From Colwellia sp. (lineage in GTDB: Bacteria > Pseudomonadota > Gammaproteobacteria > Enterobacterales > Alteromonadaceae), in assembly GCA_020630795.1 (NCBI GenBank), contig JAHDIK010000021.1, positions 1 to 49,127 of the forward strand: 49,127 nt of DNA, in the 5' to 3' direction. Numbering within the stretch: the stretch's first letter is position 1; the number at the start of each line of letters is the position of its first letter. Below, piece after piece: positions 36,736 to 49,121 of the stretch. The translations under genes and the position numbers were made by a program. A model generated the notes under the pieces. The model saw only the letters and a program-made list of their open reading frames with translations, was not told the origin of the DNA and did not search any database.

Positions 36736-37365
36736 ATGACATTAACTGCGGAATTAAAAGCATTAATCAGTAAAACAGATCTAGTTCTTACAGATTATCA
36801 AGTAGAGCAACTTATCTCTTACGTTGAACTACTTGATAAGTGGAATAAAGCGTATAACTTAACATCGGTACGCAATCCGCATGATATGATTATAAAACAT
36901 ATCATGGACAGTTTAATGGTAGGCCCATTACTTAAAGGTAATCATTTCATTGATGTAGGAACCGGACCAGGTTTACCCGGCATTCCATTATCTATAGCTT
37001 ATCCAGACAAAAAATTTACCCTTTTAGATAGCTTAGGCAAACGAGTTACCTTTTTAAAACAAGTGGTTTATCAATTAAAGCTAGCAAATGTAACTCCGGT
37101 ACAATCCCGAGTTGAACAATATCATCCAGAAGAACCATTAGACGGTGTATTAAGCCGAGCATTTTCTTCTTTAAATGATATGGTTACATGGTGTGATCAC
37201 CTTATTAGTGTTGAGCACGGAAAATTTTTAGCATTAAAAGGTCAGTTTCCGTCAGATGAAATTGATAATTTGCCCAAGAACATTAAAATGATAGCTAGTC
37301 ATCAAATAATCGTTCCGCAACTTAATGCTGAACGTCATCTATTAGAATTAGTTAAAACTCACTAA
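36736..37365 (+). CDS. rsmG: 16S rRNA (guanine527-N7)-methyltransferase
   Basis: SAM-dependent methyltransferase that modifies G527 of 16S rRNA; its loss gives low-level streptomycin resistance in other species. The 209 residues have the SAM-binding [10 protein letters not shown] from Asp73 and the segment [20 protein letters not shown] that marks the family. It follows mnmG by 20 bases and precedes parA by 28. Confidence 0.97.
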   Translation: MTLTAELKALISKTDLVLTDYQVEQLISYVELLDKWNKAYNLTSVRNPHDMIIKHIMDSLMVGPLLKGNHFIDVGTGPGLPGIPLSIAYPDKKFTLLDSLGKRVTFLKQVVYQLKLANVTPVQSRVEQYHPEEPLDGVLSRAFSSLNDMVTWCDHLISVEHGKFLALKGQFPSDEIDNLPKNIKMIASHQIIVPQLNAERHLLELVKTH

Positions 37366-37393
37366 TATTTACTATAAAAATTCGAGGGATTTT

Positions 37394-38188
37394 GTGGGAA
37401 AAATTATAGCTGTAGCAAACCAAAAAGGCGGCGTTGGTAAAACAACCACGTCTGTTAACTTAGCTGCATCATTAGCTGCCACTAAACGTAAAGTACTTTT
37501 AATAGACTTAGATCCGCAAGGCAATGCATCAATGGCTAGCGGCGTTGATAAGTACGAAGCGCATGCAACCTGTTATGAATTATTAGTTGATGAACAACCA
37601 TTTGAAGAAGTCGTCATAACCGATACTACGGGTCATTATGACCTCATTGCTGCCAATGCTGATGTTACAGCGGTTGAAATAAAACTCATGGAAGTTTATT
37701 CACGAGAACATCGCTTAAAAAGAGCACTTGAGCCAGTTAAAAACGACTATGAATACATTATTATTGACTGCCCTCCTTCATTAAATATGCTCACAGTGAA
37801 TGCGATGACAGCGTCGGATTCTGTGCTCGTACCAATGCAATGTGAATACTATGCGTTAGAAGGCTTAACAGCGCTAATGGATACAATTTCTCAATTAACT
37901 TCGGTTGTTAATGGCGACCTTCATATAGAAGGCATATTAAGAACCATGTATGATCCGCGTAATCGGTTAGCTAATGATGTATCTGAGCAGTTAAAACGCC
38001 ATTTTGGTGATAAAGTATACAGAACGGTTATCCCACGTAATGTTCGTTTAGCTGAGGCGCCAAGTTTTGGGGCTCCGGCGATGTATTATGATAAATCTTC
38101 TACCGGCGCTAAAGCATACTTAGCTCTAGCGGGTGAGATTTTACGTAAGAACGAGAAAAAAAATACCAAAAAAACGACAACTGAATAA
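37394..38188 (+). CDS. parA: Chromosome partitioning ATPase ParA
   Basis: Soj-type Walker ATPase that drives origin segregation with ParB. The 264 residues carry the deviant Walker A KGGVGKTT (11-18), the LIDLDPQGNAS switch and IIIDCPPSLNML. It lacks the N-terminal DNA-binding extension of plasmid ParA proteins. Translation starts at GTG with GAGGG six bases upstream (37384-37388 region), placing the start at the family-typical residue. Confidence 0.97.
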   Translation: MGKIIAVANQKGGVGKTTTSVNLAASLAATKRKVLLIDLDPQGNASMASGVDKYEAHATCYELLVDEQPFEEVVITDTTGHYDLIAANADVTAVEIKLMEVYSREHRLKRALEPVKNDYEYIIIDCPPSLNMLTVNAMTASDSVLVPMQCEYYALEGLTALMDTISQLTSVVNGDLHIEGILRTMYDPRNRLANDVSEQLKRHFGDKVYRTVIPRNVRLAEAPSFGAPAMYYDKSSTGAKAYLALAGEILRKNEKKNTKKTTTE

Positions 38189-38203
38189 CATTCAAGGAAT
38201 ATT

Positions 38204-39085
38204 ATGAGTCCAACAAAACGCAGAGGTTTAGGCAGAGGCCTAGATGCATTATTAACATCGGCTCCTAAAGACTCATCTAAAGATCCTTCTCCAGAAACGC
38301 CAAAACAAAGTGAATTACAAAATTTACCTATAGAGCAATTACACCCAGGTAAATACCAACCTCGTAAAGACATGTCTGATGAAGCATTGATTGAATTATC
38401 TAATTCAATAAAGTCTCAAGGTATTATACAGCCAATCGTTGTACGGTTAATTCAAGATAAACATTATGAAATTATTGCTGGTGAACGAAGATGGCGAGCA
38501 TCTCAACTTGCTGGCTTAGATGTTGTGCCTTGTTTAGTTAAAGATGTACCGGATGAGTCTGCGGTTGCTATTGCATTAATTGAAAATATACAACGTGAAG
38601 ACTTAAATGCAATGGAAGAAGCTATTGCACTTGAGCGCTTACTTATTGAATTTGAATTAACTCATCAAGAAGTTGCAGATGTTGTTGGTAAATCTAGAGC
38701 AGCTGTAAGTAATTTATTACGCTTAAATAATTTAAATAGTGAAGTAAAAACATTTTTAGAACATGGCGATATTGAAATGGGCCATGCAAGAGCTTTACTT
38801 GCTTTATCTGACGATGTTCAAACCAATACTGCAAGAACAGTTGTCGCAAAAGAATTAACAGTTAGAGAAACTGAAGCGTTAATTAAAAAGTTACAAGAAC
38901 CTGAAAAAGAAAAGAAAGAAAAAGTTGTTGATCCTGACACACAATCTTTAGAACAAAGCTTGTCAGAAAAGCTAGGTTCGCAAGTGCAAATTAATCACAA
39001 CAAAAAAGGTAAAGGTAAGTTAGTAATTTCGTATACAAACCTTGAAGAGTTGGATGGAATAGTCGCTCGATTTGGTTCTTTTTAA
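38204..39085 (+). CDS. parB: Chromosome partitioning protein ParB
   Basis: CTP-dependent clamp that loads at parS and spreads. The 293 residues open with the ParA-stimulating basic tail KRRGLGRGLDALL, then the N-terminal CTPase domain (HPGKYQPRKD; GERRWRA at 93-99; ENIQREDLNAMEEA), a parS-reading helix-turn-helix (THQEVADVVGKSRAAVSNLLRL), a charged linker and a C-terminal dimerisation domain. Its likely targets are the parS sites in recF. Confidence 0.97.
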   Translation: MSPTKRRGLGRGLDALLTSAPKDSSKDPSPETPKQSELQNLPIEQLHPGKYQPRKDMSDEALIELSNSIKSQGIIQPIVVRLIQDKHYEIIAGERRWRASQLAGLDVVPCLVKDVPDESAVAIALIENIQREDLNAMEEAIALERLLIEFELTHQEVADVVGKSRAAVSNLLRLNNLNSEVKTFLEHGDIEMGHARALLALSDDVQTNTARTVVAKELTVRETEALIKKLQEPEKEKKEKVVDPDTQSLEQSLSEKLGSQVQINHNKKGKGKLVISYTNLEELDGIVARFGSF

Positions 39086-39142
39086 ATCAATTAAAAACAA
39101 ATAAAAGATATTAATAATCGGTATAAGATTATTCGCACAATT

Positions 39143-39167
39143 ATAGGGCTTAGATAGCCCTATTTTG
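39143..39167 (+). terminator. Terminator after parB
   Basis: Perfect 8-bp stem ATAGGGCT / AGCCCTAT (39143-39150 with 39156-39163), a 5-base loop and a short T-rich tail. It lies 57 bases after parB and separates it from the atp operon promoter region. Confidence 0.7.
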
Positions 39168-39195
39168 TTGCAATCAAAGTGTAATTGAGTATACT
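39168..39195 (+). promoter_or_regulatory. Probable promoter of the atp operon
   Basis: TTGCAA (39168-39173), a 16-base spacer and TATACT (39190-39195), followed by a GCGC-containing discriminator. Start near 39202 gives a leader of about 70 bases that contains a perfect 8-bp inverted repeat, GTTTAAAG / CTTTAAAC (39212-39219 with 39226-39233). Confidence 0.55.
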
Positions 39196-39272
39196 TGCGC
39201 AGTCTTTTTTCGTTTAAAGTTTTTACTTTAAACAAGTAAATGTTTTACGAATATTTTCGTATGGAGTTTTTG

Positions 39273-39668
39273 GTGAATCTCTTTGTAGAAAATGAGTTAG
39301 CTAAACCAGGATTGAAAATAGCGTTTAAACAATTATTCATTACATTTGCAATTGTAATGATAGGAACAATAATTATTTATTTTGTTTGGGAAAAACATTT
39401 TGCTATTTCGGCCCTAACGGGTGGCTTAATAGGAATAATCCCTAACATTATTTTTGCACTTAAAGCATTTAGATATGCAGGTGCAAAATCCTCTAAAAAA
39501 GTCGTAGAGTCTTTTTTTAGCGGAGTAAAAATAAAAATGGTATTAACGGCAATTCTTTTTTCACTAGCCTTCAAGTTTTTAGTGATACAGCCCCTACCGT
39601 TTTTTGGCATGTTTTGTTTAGTAATGGCTATGCCGTTACTACAACCGTTATTTTTAACTAAAAAATAA
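39273..39668 (+). CDS. atpI: ATP synthase protein I
   Basis: Small membrane protein that helps assemble the c-ring. The 131 residues contain four hydrophobic segments. Start chosen: GTG at 39273, because GGAG (39263-39266) is 6 bases before it and the protein then begins MNLFVENELAKPGLKIA like relatives; ATG codons at 39240 and 39261 have no ribosome binding site. First gene of the atp operon. Confidence 0.88.
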   Translation: MNLFVENELAKPGLKIAFKQLFITFAIVMIGTIIIYFVWEKHFAISALTGGLIGIIPNIIFALKAFRYAGAKSSKKVVESFFSGVKIKMVLTAILFSLAFKFLVIQPLPFFGMFCLVMAMPLLQPLFLTKK

Positions 39669-39688
39669 CGCAAGAGCTTTAATTTTAA

Positions 39689-40483
<795 letters not shown>

Positions 40484-40513
40484 TTTTTAACTTTATAACT
40501 TTAACTTAAATAA

Positions 40514-40747
<234 letters not shown>

Positions 40748-40792
40748 TTCTTTAAGTTGTTTTTTTCGCGAATTTGAATAGGAGATACATAA

Positions 40793-41263
40793 ATGAATCT
40801 TAATATGACCTTAATTGGTGAATTAATCGCATTTATCGTATTTGTAATTTTTTGTATGAAGTACGTTTGGCCTCCAATTATTGGTGCCATTGAAGATCGT
40901 CAAGCAACTATTGCTGACGGACTTGCTGCTTCAGACCGTGCCGCTAAAGAACTTGAGCTTGCTCAAGACAAAGCAACAGCACAACTAAAAGAAGCAAAAG
41001 CGCAAGCTGCTGAGATTATTGAAGCTGCTAAAAAGCGTGATGCTCAAATTGTTGAAGAAGCTGCTGCAAAGGCACAAGCTGAGAAAGAAAAAATCTTAGC
41101 TGCTGGTCATGCAGAAATAGAGACAGAACGTAACCAAGCACGTGAAGAACTACGCCAACAAGTGGCTGTTTTAGCGGTAGCTGGTGCTGAGAAAATTCTC
41201 GAACGTTCAATCGATGCCGCTGCACATAGCGACATTTTAGATAAACTTGTAGCTGAACTTTAA
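40793..41263 (+). CDS. atpF: ATP synthase F0 subunit b
   Basis: Peripheral stalk subunit. The 156 residues consist of one N-terminal membrane helix (about 5-25, ending in YVWPPI) and a long charged alanine-rich right-handed coiled coil. A single b gene, with no b', is typical of Gammaproteobacteria. Confidence 0.97.
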   Translation: MNLNMTLIGELIAFIVFVIFCMKYVWPPIIGAIEDRQATIADGLAASDRAAKELELAQDKATAQLKEAKAQAAEIIEAAKKRDAQIVEEAAAKAQAEKEKILAAGHAEIETERNQAREELRQQVAVLAVAGAEKILERSIDAAAHSDILDKLVAEL

Positions 41264-41277
41264 GAGAGGAATGAGCT

Positions 41278-41811
41278 ATGTCTGAATTGACAACCGTCGC
41301 TCGTCCTTACGCTAAAGCAGCGTTTGATTTTGCTGTTGAAGCAAATGCCGTTGATAACTGGTTATCAATGTTAGTATTTGCTGCTGAAGTTTCTGAAAAT
41401 GAAACAATGACAAGCTACCTTTCAGGTGGTGCGTCAGTTGAGCAAGCCACAGACTTATTTTTAAAAGTTTGTGAAGAGCAGCTCGACAGTAATGGTCAAA
41501 ACCTTATTAAGGTAATGGCTGAAAATCAACGTTTGTTGGTGCTACCGCAAGTTCTTACTGAATTCAGTGCTTTAAAGTCTGAATATGAAAAAGAAATTGT
41601 TGTGGATGTAAGGTCTGCTGTTGAATTAGCAGCTGATCAAGTAACTACATTAAGCGCCGCGCTTGAAAAGCGTTTGGCTCGAAAAGTAAAGCTCAATTGT
41701 GTTGTAGACGCAAACGTAGTCTCAGGTTTAGTAATTAAAGCTGGTGACATGGTAATAGATGGTTCAGTACGAGGTAAACTGAATCGCTTAGCAACAACAA
41801 TGCAATCTTAA
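41278..41811 (+). CDS. atpH: ATP synthase F1 subunit delta
   Basis: Joins the peripheral stalk to the top of F1. The 177 residues begin with the family-typical [13 protein letters not shown] and end with the [20 protein letters not shown] block. It follows atpF by 14 bases with GAGAGGA before the ATG. Confidence 0.97.
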   Translation: MSELTTVARPYAKAAFDFAVEANAVDNWLSMLVFAAEVSENETMTSYLSGGASVEQATDLFLKVCEEQLDSNGQNLIKVMAENQRLLVLPQVLTEFSALKSEYEKEIVVDVRSAVELAADQVTTLSAALEKRLARKVKLNCVVDANVVSGLVIKAGDMVIDGSVRGKLNRLATTMQS

Positions 41812-41824
41812 CGGGGAACAGAGC

Positions 41825-43366
41825 ATGCAACTGAATTCCACTGAAATCGCTGAACTGATCAAGAATCGTATTGAACAGTTTGACGTAGTTAGTGAAGCTC
41901 GTAACGAAGGTACTATCGTTTCTGTAACAGATGGTATTATTCGCATCCATGGTCTTGCTGATGTAATGCAAGGCGAAATGATCGAACTTCCTGGCAACCG
42001 CTTCGCAATAGCGTTAAACCTTGACCGTGATTCGGTAGGTGCGGTAGTTATGGGTCCTTACGCGGACCTAGCTGAAGGCGTAAAAGTTAAAGGTACTGGT
42101 CGTATTTTAGAAGTACCTGTAGGACGTGGTTTATTAGGCCGCGTTGTAAACACTCTTGGTGAGCCAATTGATGGCAAAGGTCCAATCGACAACGACGGTT
42201 TTGCACCGGTTGAAGTATTGGCTCCAGGTGTTATCGATCGTAAATCAGTAGATGAGCCAGTTCAAACTGGTATTAAATCAATTGATGCTATGATTCCAAT
42301 CGGTCGTGGTCAGCGTGAGCTTATCATCGGTGACCGTCAGATTGGTAAATCAGCGATCGCATTAGATGCAATTATTAACCAGAAAAACACTGGTATTAAG
42401 TGTGTATACGTAGCAATCGGACAAAAAGCTTCTACAGTAGCTAACTTAGTTCGTTCATTAGAAGAGCACGGAGCGTTAGATAACACTATCGTTGTTGTTG
42501 CTTCTGCTTCTGAAGCTGCTGCTTTACAATACTTATCAGCATACTCTGGTTGTACTATGGGTGAATACTTCCGTGACCGCGGTGAAGATGCACTAATCGT
42601 ATATGATGACTTATCTAAGCAAGCTGTTGCTTACCGTCAAATTTCATTACTATTACGTCGTCCACCAGGCCGTGAAGCATACCCAGGTGATGTATTCTAC
42701 CTTCACAGTCGTTTATTAGAACGTGCTGCTCGTGTAAACGAAGCATACGTTGAACGTTTCACAAACGGTGAAGTTAAAGGCAAAACAGGTTCTTTAACGG
42801 CATTACCGATTATCGAAACGCAAGCGGGTGACGTTTCTGCATTCGTACCAACTAACGTAATCTCAATTACCGATGGTCAGATCTTCTTAGAATCTAACCT
42901 ATTTAACTCAGGTATTCGTCCTGCTGTTAACGCTGGTATTTCAGTATCTCGTGTTGGTGGTGCTGCACAAACTAAAATCATCAAAAAGCTTGGTGGTGGT
43001 ATCCGTTTAGCCTTAGCACAATATGCTGAGCTAGCAGCCTTTGCTCAATTCGCATCTGACTTAGATGACGCGACTCGTGCTCAATTAGAGCATGGTCAAC
43101 GTGTAACTGAATTGATGAAGCAAAAACAATACAGCCCACTGTCTATTGCTGAAACAGCAGTATCGTTATTCGCAGCTGAAAAAGGCTACTTAAACGATGT
43201 TGAAATCAACAAAGTTGTTGATTTTGAAGAAGCATTACGTTCTTACGTAAACAGTGACCACGCTGAGTTGATGGCTACTATCGACGAAAAAGGCGACTAT
43301 AACAAAGATATCGAGTCTGGTTTAGCTAAAGCTATCGAAGCTTTTAAAGCTACTCAAACTTGGTAA
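41825..43366 (+). CDS. atpA: ATP synthase F1 subunit alpha
   Basis: Non-catalytic nucleotide-binding subunit of F1. The 513 residues match the E. coli length exactly. The P-loop GDRQIGKSA begins at residue 169, and the arginine-finger region [10 protein letters not shown] is intact. It is 13 bases after atpH. Confidence 0.99.
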   Translation: MQLNSTEIAELIKNRIEQFDVVSEARNEGTIVSVTDGIIRIHGLADVMQGEMIELPGNRFAIALNLDRDSVGAVVMGPYADLAEGVKVKGTGRILEVPVGRGLLGRVVNTLGEPIDGKGPIDNDGFAPVEVLAPGVIDRKSVDEPVQTGIKSIDAMIPIGRGQRELIIGDRQIGKSAIALDAIINQKNTGIKCVYVAIGQKASTVANLVRSLEEHGALDNTIVVVASASEAAALQYLSAYSGCTMGEYFRDRGEDALIVYDDLSKQAVAYRQISLLLRRPPGREAYPGDVFYLHSRLLERAARVNEAYVERFTNGEVKGKTGSLTALPIIETQAGDVSAFVPTNVISITDGQIFLESNLFNSGIRPAVNAGISVSRVGGAAQTKIIKKLGGGIRLALAQYAELAAFAQFASDLDDATRAQLEHGQRVTELMKQKQYSPLSIAETAVSLFAAEKGYLNDVEINKVVDFEEALRSYVNSDHAELMATIDEKGDYNKDIESGLAKAIEAFKATQTW

Positions 43367-43394
43367 TTAGTTAACCTTTTCGCGGAGAATAGTC

Positions 43395-44255
43395 ATGGCT
43401 GGTGGTAAAGAGATTAAATCAAAGATTGGAAGTGTACAAAATACACAGAAAATCACCAGTGCGATGGAAATGGTTGCAGCTAGTAAAATGCGCAGAGCGC
43501 AAGATAGCATGGCTGCATCACGTCCATACGCTGAAAATATGCGAAATGTGATCGGTCACATCGCGCTTGGTAATTTAGAATTCCGTCATCCGTACATGGT
43601 TGAACGTGAAGCTAAGCGCGTAGGCTATATCGTAGTATCGACAGACCGTGGATTATGTGGTGGTTTAAATATTAATTTATTTAAAAAAGTACTTGCTGAT
43701 GCTGGTGAACAGCAATCAGCAGGCGCTGAAGTTGAATTTGCTGTAGTAGGCTCTAAAGCTACTGCGTTCTTCAACAATATGGGCGCCAAAGTCGTATCAC
43801 AAATCTCAGGATTAGGCGATAACCCTTCACTTACTGACTTAGTTGGTAGCGTGAAAGTTATGTTAGACGCTTATGACAACGGTGAGATAGATAGGTTGTA
43901 CATTGTGTATAACAAGTTTGTTAATACAATGACGCAACAACCAACGATCGATCAACTTTTACCTTTGCCTAAGTCAGATGATGACGCAATTAAGCATCGC
44001 TGGGATTACTTATACGAACCAGACGCTCAAGCATTGCTTGAACAGTTATTAGTTCGTTATACAGAATCTCAAGTATATCAAGGTGTGGTTGAAAACCTCG
44101 CATGTGAACAAGCCGCTCGTATGGTTGCAATGAAAGCTGCAACCGATAACGCGGGTGACTTAATTGATGATTTACAATTGGTATATAACAAAGCTCGTCA
44201 AGCAAGTATTACTCAAGAATTGAGTGAGATTTGTGCAGGTGCAGCAGCGGTATAA
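43395..44255 (+). CDS. atpG: ATP synthase F1 subunit gamma
   Basis: Central rotor shaft. The 286 residues have the conserved N-terminal coiled-coil segment ([20 protein letters not shown]), a Rossmann-like middle (DRGLCGGLN) and the C-terminal helix [20 protein letters not shown]. Between atpA and atpD. Confidence 0.99.
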   Translation: MAGGKEIKSKIGSVQNTQKITSAMEMVAASKMRRAQDSMAASRPYAENMRNVIGHIALGNLEFRHPYMVEREAKRVGYIVVSTDRGLCGGLNINLFKKVLADAGEQQSAGAEVEFAVVGSKATAFFNNMGAKVVSQISGLGDNPSLTDLVGSVKVMLDAYDNGEIDRLYIVYNKFVNTMTQQPTIDQLLPLPKSDDDAIKHRWDYLYEPDAQALLEQLLVRYTESQVYQGVVENLACEQAARMVAMKAATDNAGDLIDDLQLVYNKARQASITQELSEICAGAAAV

Positions 44256-44275
44256 GCAAAGGTTCTTAATTTTAA

Positions 44276-45685
<1,410 letters not shown>

Positions 45686-45751
45686 TGAAGGCTGGCGATT
45701 AGCTGTTTAGGCTGCTGCCTTTAAGCTTAATCGCCTATTTTGGAGGTCAAC

Positions 45752-46168
45752 ATGGCAATACTTTCTGTAAATCTGAATGTGGTAAGTGCTGAAGAAAGCT
45801 TATTTTCTGGTGCTATTGAATCATTACAGATCACAGGTAGCGAAGGTGAATTAGGTATTATGCCTGGTCACGCACCTTTGCTGACCTCACTAAAACCTGG
45901 CATGGCTAGAATAGTTAAGAAAGGTGGTGGCGAAGAAGTTATCTATCTTTCTGGTGGTATGCTTGAAGTTCAACCTAATCATGTAACTGTACTAGCTGAT
46001 ATTGCTGTACGTGGTGATGATTTAGATGAGCAAGCAGCGCAAGAAGCTAAACAAAGAGCTGAAGAGCAGTTAAACGCTCAAAGTAACGATGTTGATTACG
46101 CTGAAGCTGCTGCAGAATTAGCACGTGCTGTTGCACAACTACGTGTTATTCAAGCGACTAGTAAATAG
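45752..46168 (+). CDS. atpC: ATP synthase F1 subunit epsilon
   Basis: Rotor subunit and intrinsic inhibitor. The 138 residues have an N-terminal beta-sandwich ([17 protein letters not shown]) and two C-terminal helices. The ATG at 45752 is preceded by GGAGG at 5 bases, which excludes an in-frame TTG that overlaps that site. Last gene of the atp operon. Confidence 0.97.
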   Translation: MAILSVNLNVVSAEESLFSGAIESLQITGSEGELGIMPGHAPLLTSLKPGMARIVKKGGGEEVIYLSGGMLEVQPNHVTVLADIAVRGDDLDEQAAQEAKQRAEEQLNAQSNDVDYAEAAAELARAVAQLRVIQATSK

Positions 46169-46211
46169 TAGTATACAGTTCTAATACTTGTTTAAAGTTT
46201 TAGTGATTAAG

Positions 46212-46239
46212 AAAGCGACCAGTTAGGTCGCTTTTTTTA
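46212..46239 (+). terminator. Rho-independent terminator of the atp operon
   Basis: Stem AAAGCGACC / GGTCGCTTT (46212-46220 with 46226-46234), a 5-base loop and a seven-T tail, 43 bases after atpC. It isolates the following two-gene module from atp transcription. Confidence 0.93.
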
Positions 46240-46329
46240 TGTTCTAAATCAAAATTAACGGCTTAAAGTAAGAAAAAACAAAATAATTAACTATATTAAA
46301 TTGAATGGATAATCATAAAGTTAATAATT

Positions 46330-46944
46330 TTGGAAGATAACTATAATTACTTTGTTGCGGCAGCGGTTATTGCTGCAAAATTAAATGAAGCAACAAAGGT
46401 CGCTAAAAACTTATCATTAACGGCAAGTAATGCTCGTGCTGTTGCTCTCAGAGCTGGTGAAGGGGCCGCAGGCTTTAAACCGCTGACAGAATTTATTGAT
46501 AGGTTAGCTCACGTCACCATTATCTCATCTCGTGAAATTAACACCCTTGCTGCTAACTTAAGCAAAATGGCTGCGAATAAATTTAGAGCCGACAGCGCAA
46601 TTTCACGATTTAACATAGTCTACAAAAAAGCAGCACAAAGTGAGCATATACATAGCTTAGATGAAAGTTATACAAGAACTAAGTTACATCAATCAGAGCT
46701 TTCTAACGGCTATAGTAAACAGTTGTTAAAGTTAATTTCTGAGCTTGAACAATTAAAAGATGAATTAAGAACAGCAGTTATACTTGCAACTCTATCTAGA
46801 GTTGAAGCGTCTCAAGCAGGCGATTCATTTCAAGAACAACTGAATAACGTTGCTGAAAATGTAGAAGTGTCAGCTGGACAGATAAAAGAATACCTTACCT
46901 CATCACTTCAATTAGTAGGAATTTTAGAGCAGGAAAGCACATGA
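46330..46944 (+). CDS. Soluble chemoreceptor-like (MCP signalling-tip-like) helical protein
   Basis: A 204-residue, almost wholly alpha-helical protein with no signal peptide, membrane segment, HAMP or sensor domain. Residues 32-44 resemble the methyl-accepting chemotaxis protein tip ALNAAIEAARAGE (8 of 13 identical, ending RAGE at 41-44) and are followed by GF (48-49) and a further helix, as in MCPs. A weaker second copy occurs at 153-165 ending AGD. It overlaps the di-iron protein gene by 4 bases (ATGA). The start is a TTG with only a weak ribosome binding site. Inference: signalling partner of the ODP protein; binding to CheA/CheW is unproven because the tip is diverged. Confidence 0.6.
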   Translation: MEDNYNYFVAAAVIAAKLNEATKVAKNLSLTASNARAVALRAGEGAAGFKPLTEFIDRLAHVTIISSREINTLAANLSKMAANKFRADSAISRFNIVYKKAAQSEHIHSLDESYTRTKLHQSELSNGYSKQLLKLISELEQLKDELRTAVILATLSRVEASQAGDSFQEQLNNVAENVEVSAGQIKEYLTSSLQLVGILEQEST

Positions 46945-47687
46945 AAACCTTTAAGATATTTGAAAATGATACGCATCAATGGATTGTCATAGGTAGAGAC
47001 CCTGATAAACCAAATCTAATTATTGATACCAATCAGTATATAGTGATCACTAAAGATAATTGCTTGTTAATGGACCCTGGGGGAATAGAGTTATTTTCGG
47101 CAATGTTAGCCACGGTAATTAAACTGATCCCAGTAGAACAAATTACTCACCTTTTTGCGTCGCATCAAGATCCAGATATTATTTCGTCTCTAGGACTGTG
47201 GGATCAAGCTCTAAATAACGCTACGTTGCATTCACCATGGTTGTGGGAAGGATTTATTCGCCATTTTGGTATGGAGAATATCAAGTTTAATGGCATACCT
47301 GATGAAGGAAACTGTCTCAAGCTTGACGGAGCATCATTAACGTTTTTTCCAGCACATTACTTACATTCATCGGGTAACTTTAACGTTTATGACCCTGAAG
47401 CAAAAATATTAATGTCAGGAGATATTGGAGCAGCAATTGAAGCTGCGGACGCACCTATGTTTGTTGATAATTTTGAAGAACATACGAGAAAAATGGAAAT
47501 GTTTCATCGTCGGTGGATGCCATCAAACAAAGCTAAAAATGACTGGGTAGCTCGAGCTAGGCAGTTGGATATCGATATGATGTGTCCTCAACACGGAAGA
47601 ATATTTAAAGGAGATGACGTTAAACGTTTTCTAGATTGGTTTGAAGAATTAGAAGTAGGGATCCTTGAACAAAAGAGCGAGGAATAA
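46941..47687 (+). CDS. ODP-type metallo-beta-lactamase-fold di-iron oxygen sensor
   Basis: A 248-residue cytoplasmic protein of the flavodiiron/ODP branch of the metallo-beta-lactamase fold, without a flavodoxin or rubredoxin domain. Expected metal ligands are all present: His75, Asp77 and Asp79 in SHQDPD, His142 in YLHSSGN, the bridging Asp161 in MSGDIG and His218 in CPQHGRIF. ODP proteins of this kind bind O2 at a di-iron centre and serve as sensors; in Treponema denticola one works with a cytoplasmic chemoreceptor. Here it overlaps an MCP-tip-like gene by 4 bases, which supports a sensing rather than an enzymatic role. A hydrolase or reductase is less likely. Confidence 0.8.
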   Translation: MKTFKIFENDTHQWIVIGRDPDKPNLIIDTNQYIVITKDNCLLMDPGGIELFSAMLATVIKLIPVEQITHLFASHQDPDIISSLGLWDQALNNATLHSPWLWEGFIRHFGMENIKFNGIPDEGNCLKLDGASLTFFPAHYLHSSGNFNVYDPEAKILMSGDIGAAIEAADAPMFVDNFEEHTRKMEMFHRRWMPSNKAKNDWVARARQLDIDMMCPQHGRIFKGDDVKRFLDWFEELEVGILEQKSEE

Positions 47688-47762
47688 TATTTAATTCATA
47701 GAGATAAATAAAAAAAATAGTTACAATATTGAGCAACTAGTCATAAGAAATAATGGATTAAA

Positions 47763-49121
47763 ATGTCTCTTTCAGTTGTTATTCTTGCTGCGGGTAAAGG
47801 TACTCGTATGCGTTCGTCACTTCCTAAAGTACTTCACCCTGTTGCTAAAAAGCCAATGGTTGGTCATGTTATTGATTCAGCAAGGCAAGTCAATGCGCAA
47901 AATATTTATCTTGTTTATGGCTTTGGTGGTGAAACACTTAAAAGCCAAATTATTGGTGATGATTTAACTTTTGTAGAGCAAAAAGAGCAACTAGGTACTG
48001 GGCATGCCGTAGATATGGCTTCGCCTCATGTAAAAGATGATGAAGACGTTTTAGTACTCTACGGTGATGTACCGTTAACTAAAGTATCAACCCTTCAAAG
48101 TTTGATTTCAGCGAAACCTGATAATGGCATGGCACTGTTAACTGTACATTTAACTAATCCTACGGGGTATGGTCGAATCGTACGCGATAATGGCACTGTA
48201 GTAGGCATTGTCGAACAGAAAGATGCTAATTCAGAGCAGCTAAAAATTAATGAATGTAATACGGGCATATTGCTAGCAAATGGTGGAGACCTGAAGAGAT
48301 GGTTGTCTAATTTATCTAATGACAATGCTCAAGGTGAATATTACTTAACAGATATTATTGCTGCGGCACATAAAGAAGGTAAAACAATTGAGACTGCGCA
48401 CCCAGATAGCGAAATTGAAGTTGAAGGGGCAAATAACAGAGTGCAATTAGCAGCGCTAGAAAGAGCATTTCAATTAAGGCAAGCTGAAGAATTAATGATT
48501 GCCGGTGCGAGTTTGTTGGATCCTAGTCGTATTGATATACGTGGTAATGTTTCAGTGGGGCAAGAAGTTACCATTGACGTTAATTGTGTTTTTGAAGGCG
48601 ATGTAAGCATTGAAGACGGCGCTTCGATTGGAGCTAACTGTATTATTATTAACAGTCAAATTGGTAAAAATGCGGTTATTAAACCTAACTCTATCATTGA
48701 AGGTGCGATAATTGGTGAAGAGGCATCTGCTGGACCATTCGCTCGTATCAGACCTGGATCAGAGCTAAAACGTGACGCTCATATTGGTAACTTTGTAGAA
48801 ATGAAAAAAACGGTTTTAGGCGAAGGCTCTAAAGCTGGTCACCTAAGTTATTTAGGAGACGCTGAAGTAGGCCAGAACTCAAATATAGGCGCGGGTACAA
48901 TAACGTGTAATTATGATGGCGTGAATAAATTTAAAACGACAATTGGAGACAACGCATTTATTGGTTCAAATGCGTCAATAGTCGCGCCTGTAAATATTGG
49001 TGATACCGCTACAACTGGCGCAGGCTCTGTTATAGTAAAAGATGTTAAATCAAATGAGCTTGCTGTAGCACGTGGAAAACAACGTAATATAGAAGGTTGG
49101 AATAGACCAACTAAAAAATAA
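47763..49121 (+). CDS. glmU: Bifunctional UDP-N-acetylglucosamine pyrophosphorylase / glucosamine-1-phosphate N-acetyltransferase
   Basis: Makes UDP-GlcNAc for peptidoglycan and lipopolysaccharide. The complete 452-residue protein has an N-terminal nucleotidyltransferase domain ([20 protein letters not shown] at about 8-27, then GTGHAV and YGDVPL) and a C-terminal left-handed beta-helix acetyltransferase (about 250-452) with [14 protein letters not shown] and [10 protein letters not shown]. It follows the ODP gene by 75 bases, where no clear promoter is seen. The window ends 6 bases after its stop. Confidence 0.98.
   Translation: MSLSVVILAAGKGTRMRSSLPKVLHPVAKKPMVGHVIDSARQVNAQNIYLVYGFGGETLKSQIIGDDLTFVEQKEQLGTGHAVDMASPHVKDDEDVLVLYGDVPLTKVSTLQSLISAKPDNGMALLTVHLTNPTGYGRIVRDNGTVVGIVEQKDANSEQLKINECNTGILLANGGDLKRWLSNLSNDNAQGEYYLTDIIAAAHKEGKTIETAHPDSEIEVEGANNRVQLAALERAFQLRQAEELMIAGASLLDPSRIDIRGNVSVGQEVTIDVNCVFEGDVSIEDGASIGANCIIINSQIGKNAVIKPNSIIEGAIIGEEASAGPFARIRPGSELKRDAHIGNFVEMKKTVLGEGSKAGHLSYLGDAEVGQNSNIGAGTITCNYDGVNKFKTTIGDNAFIGSNASIVAPVNIGDTATTGAGSVIVKDVKSNELAVARGKQRNIEGWNRPTKK

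Noticed and set aside
47688..47762. Separate promoter for glmU after the ODP gene
   Set aside because: A TACAAT-like hexamer is present but no acceptable -35 accompanies it, so I cannot support a promoter here.
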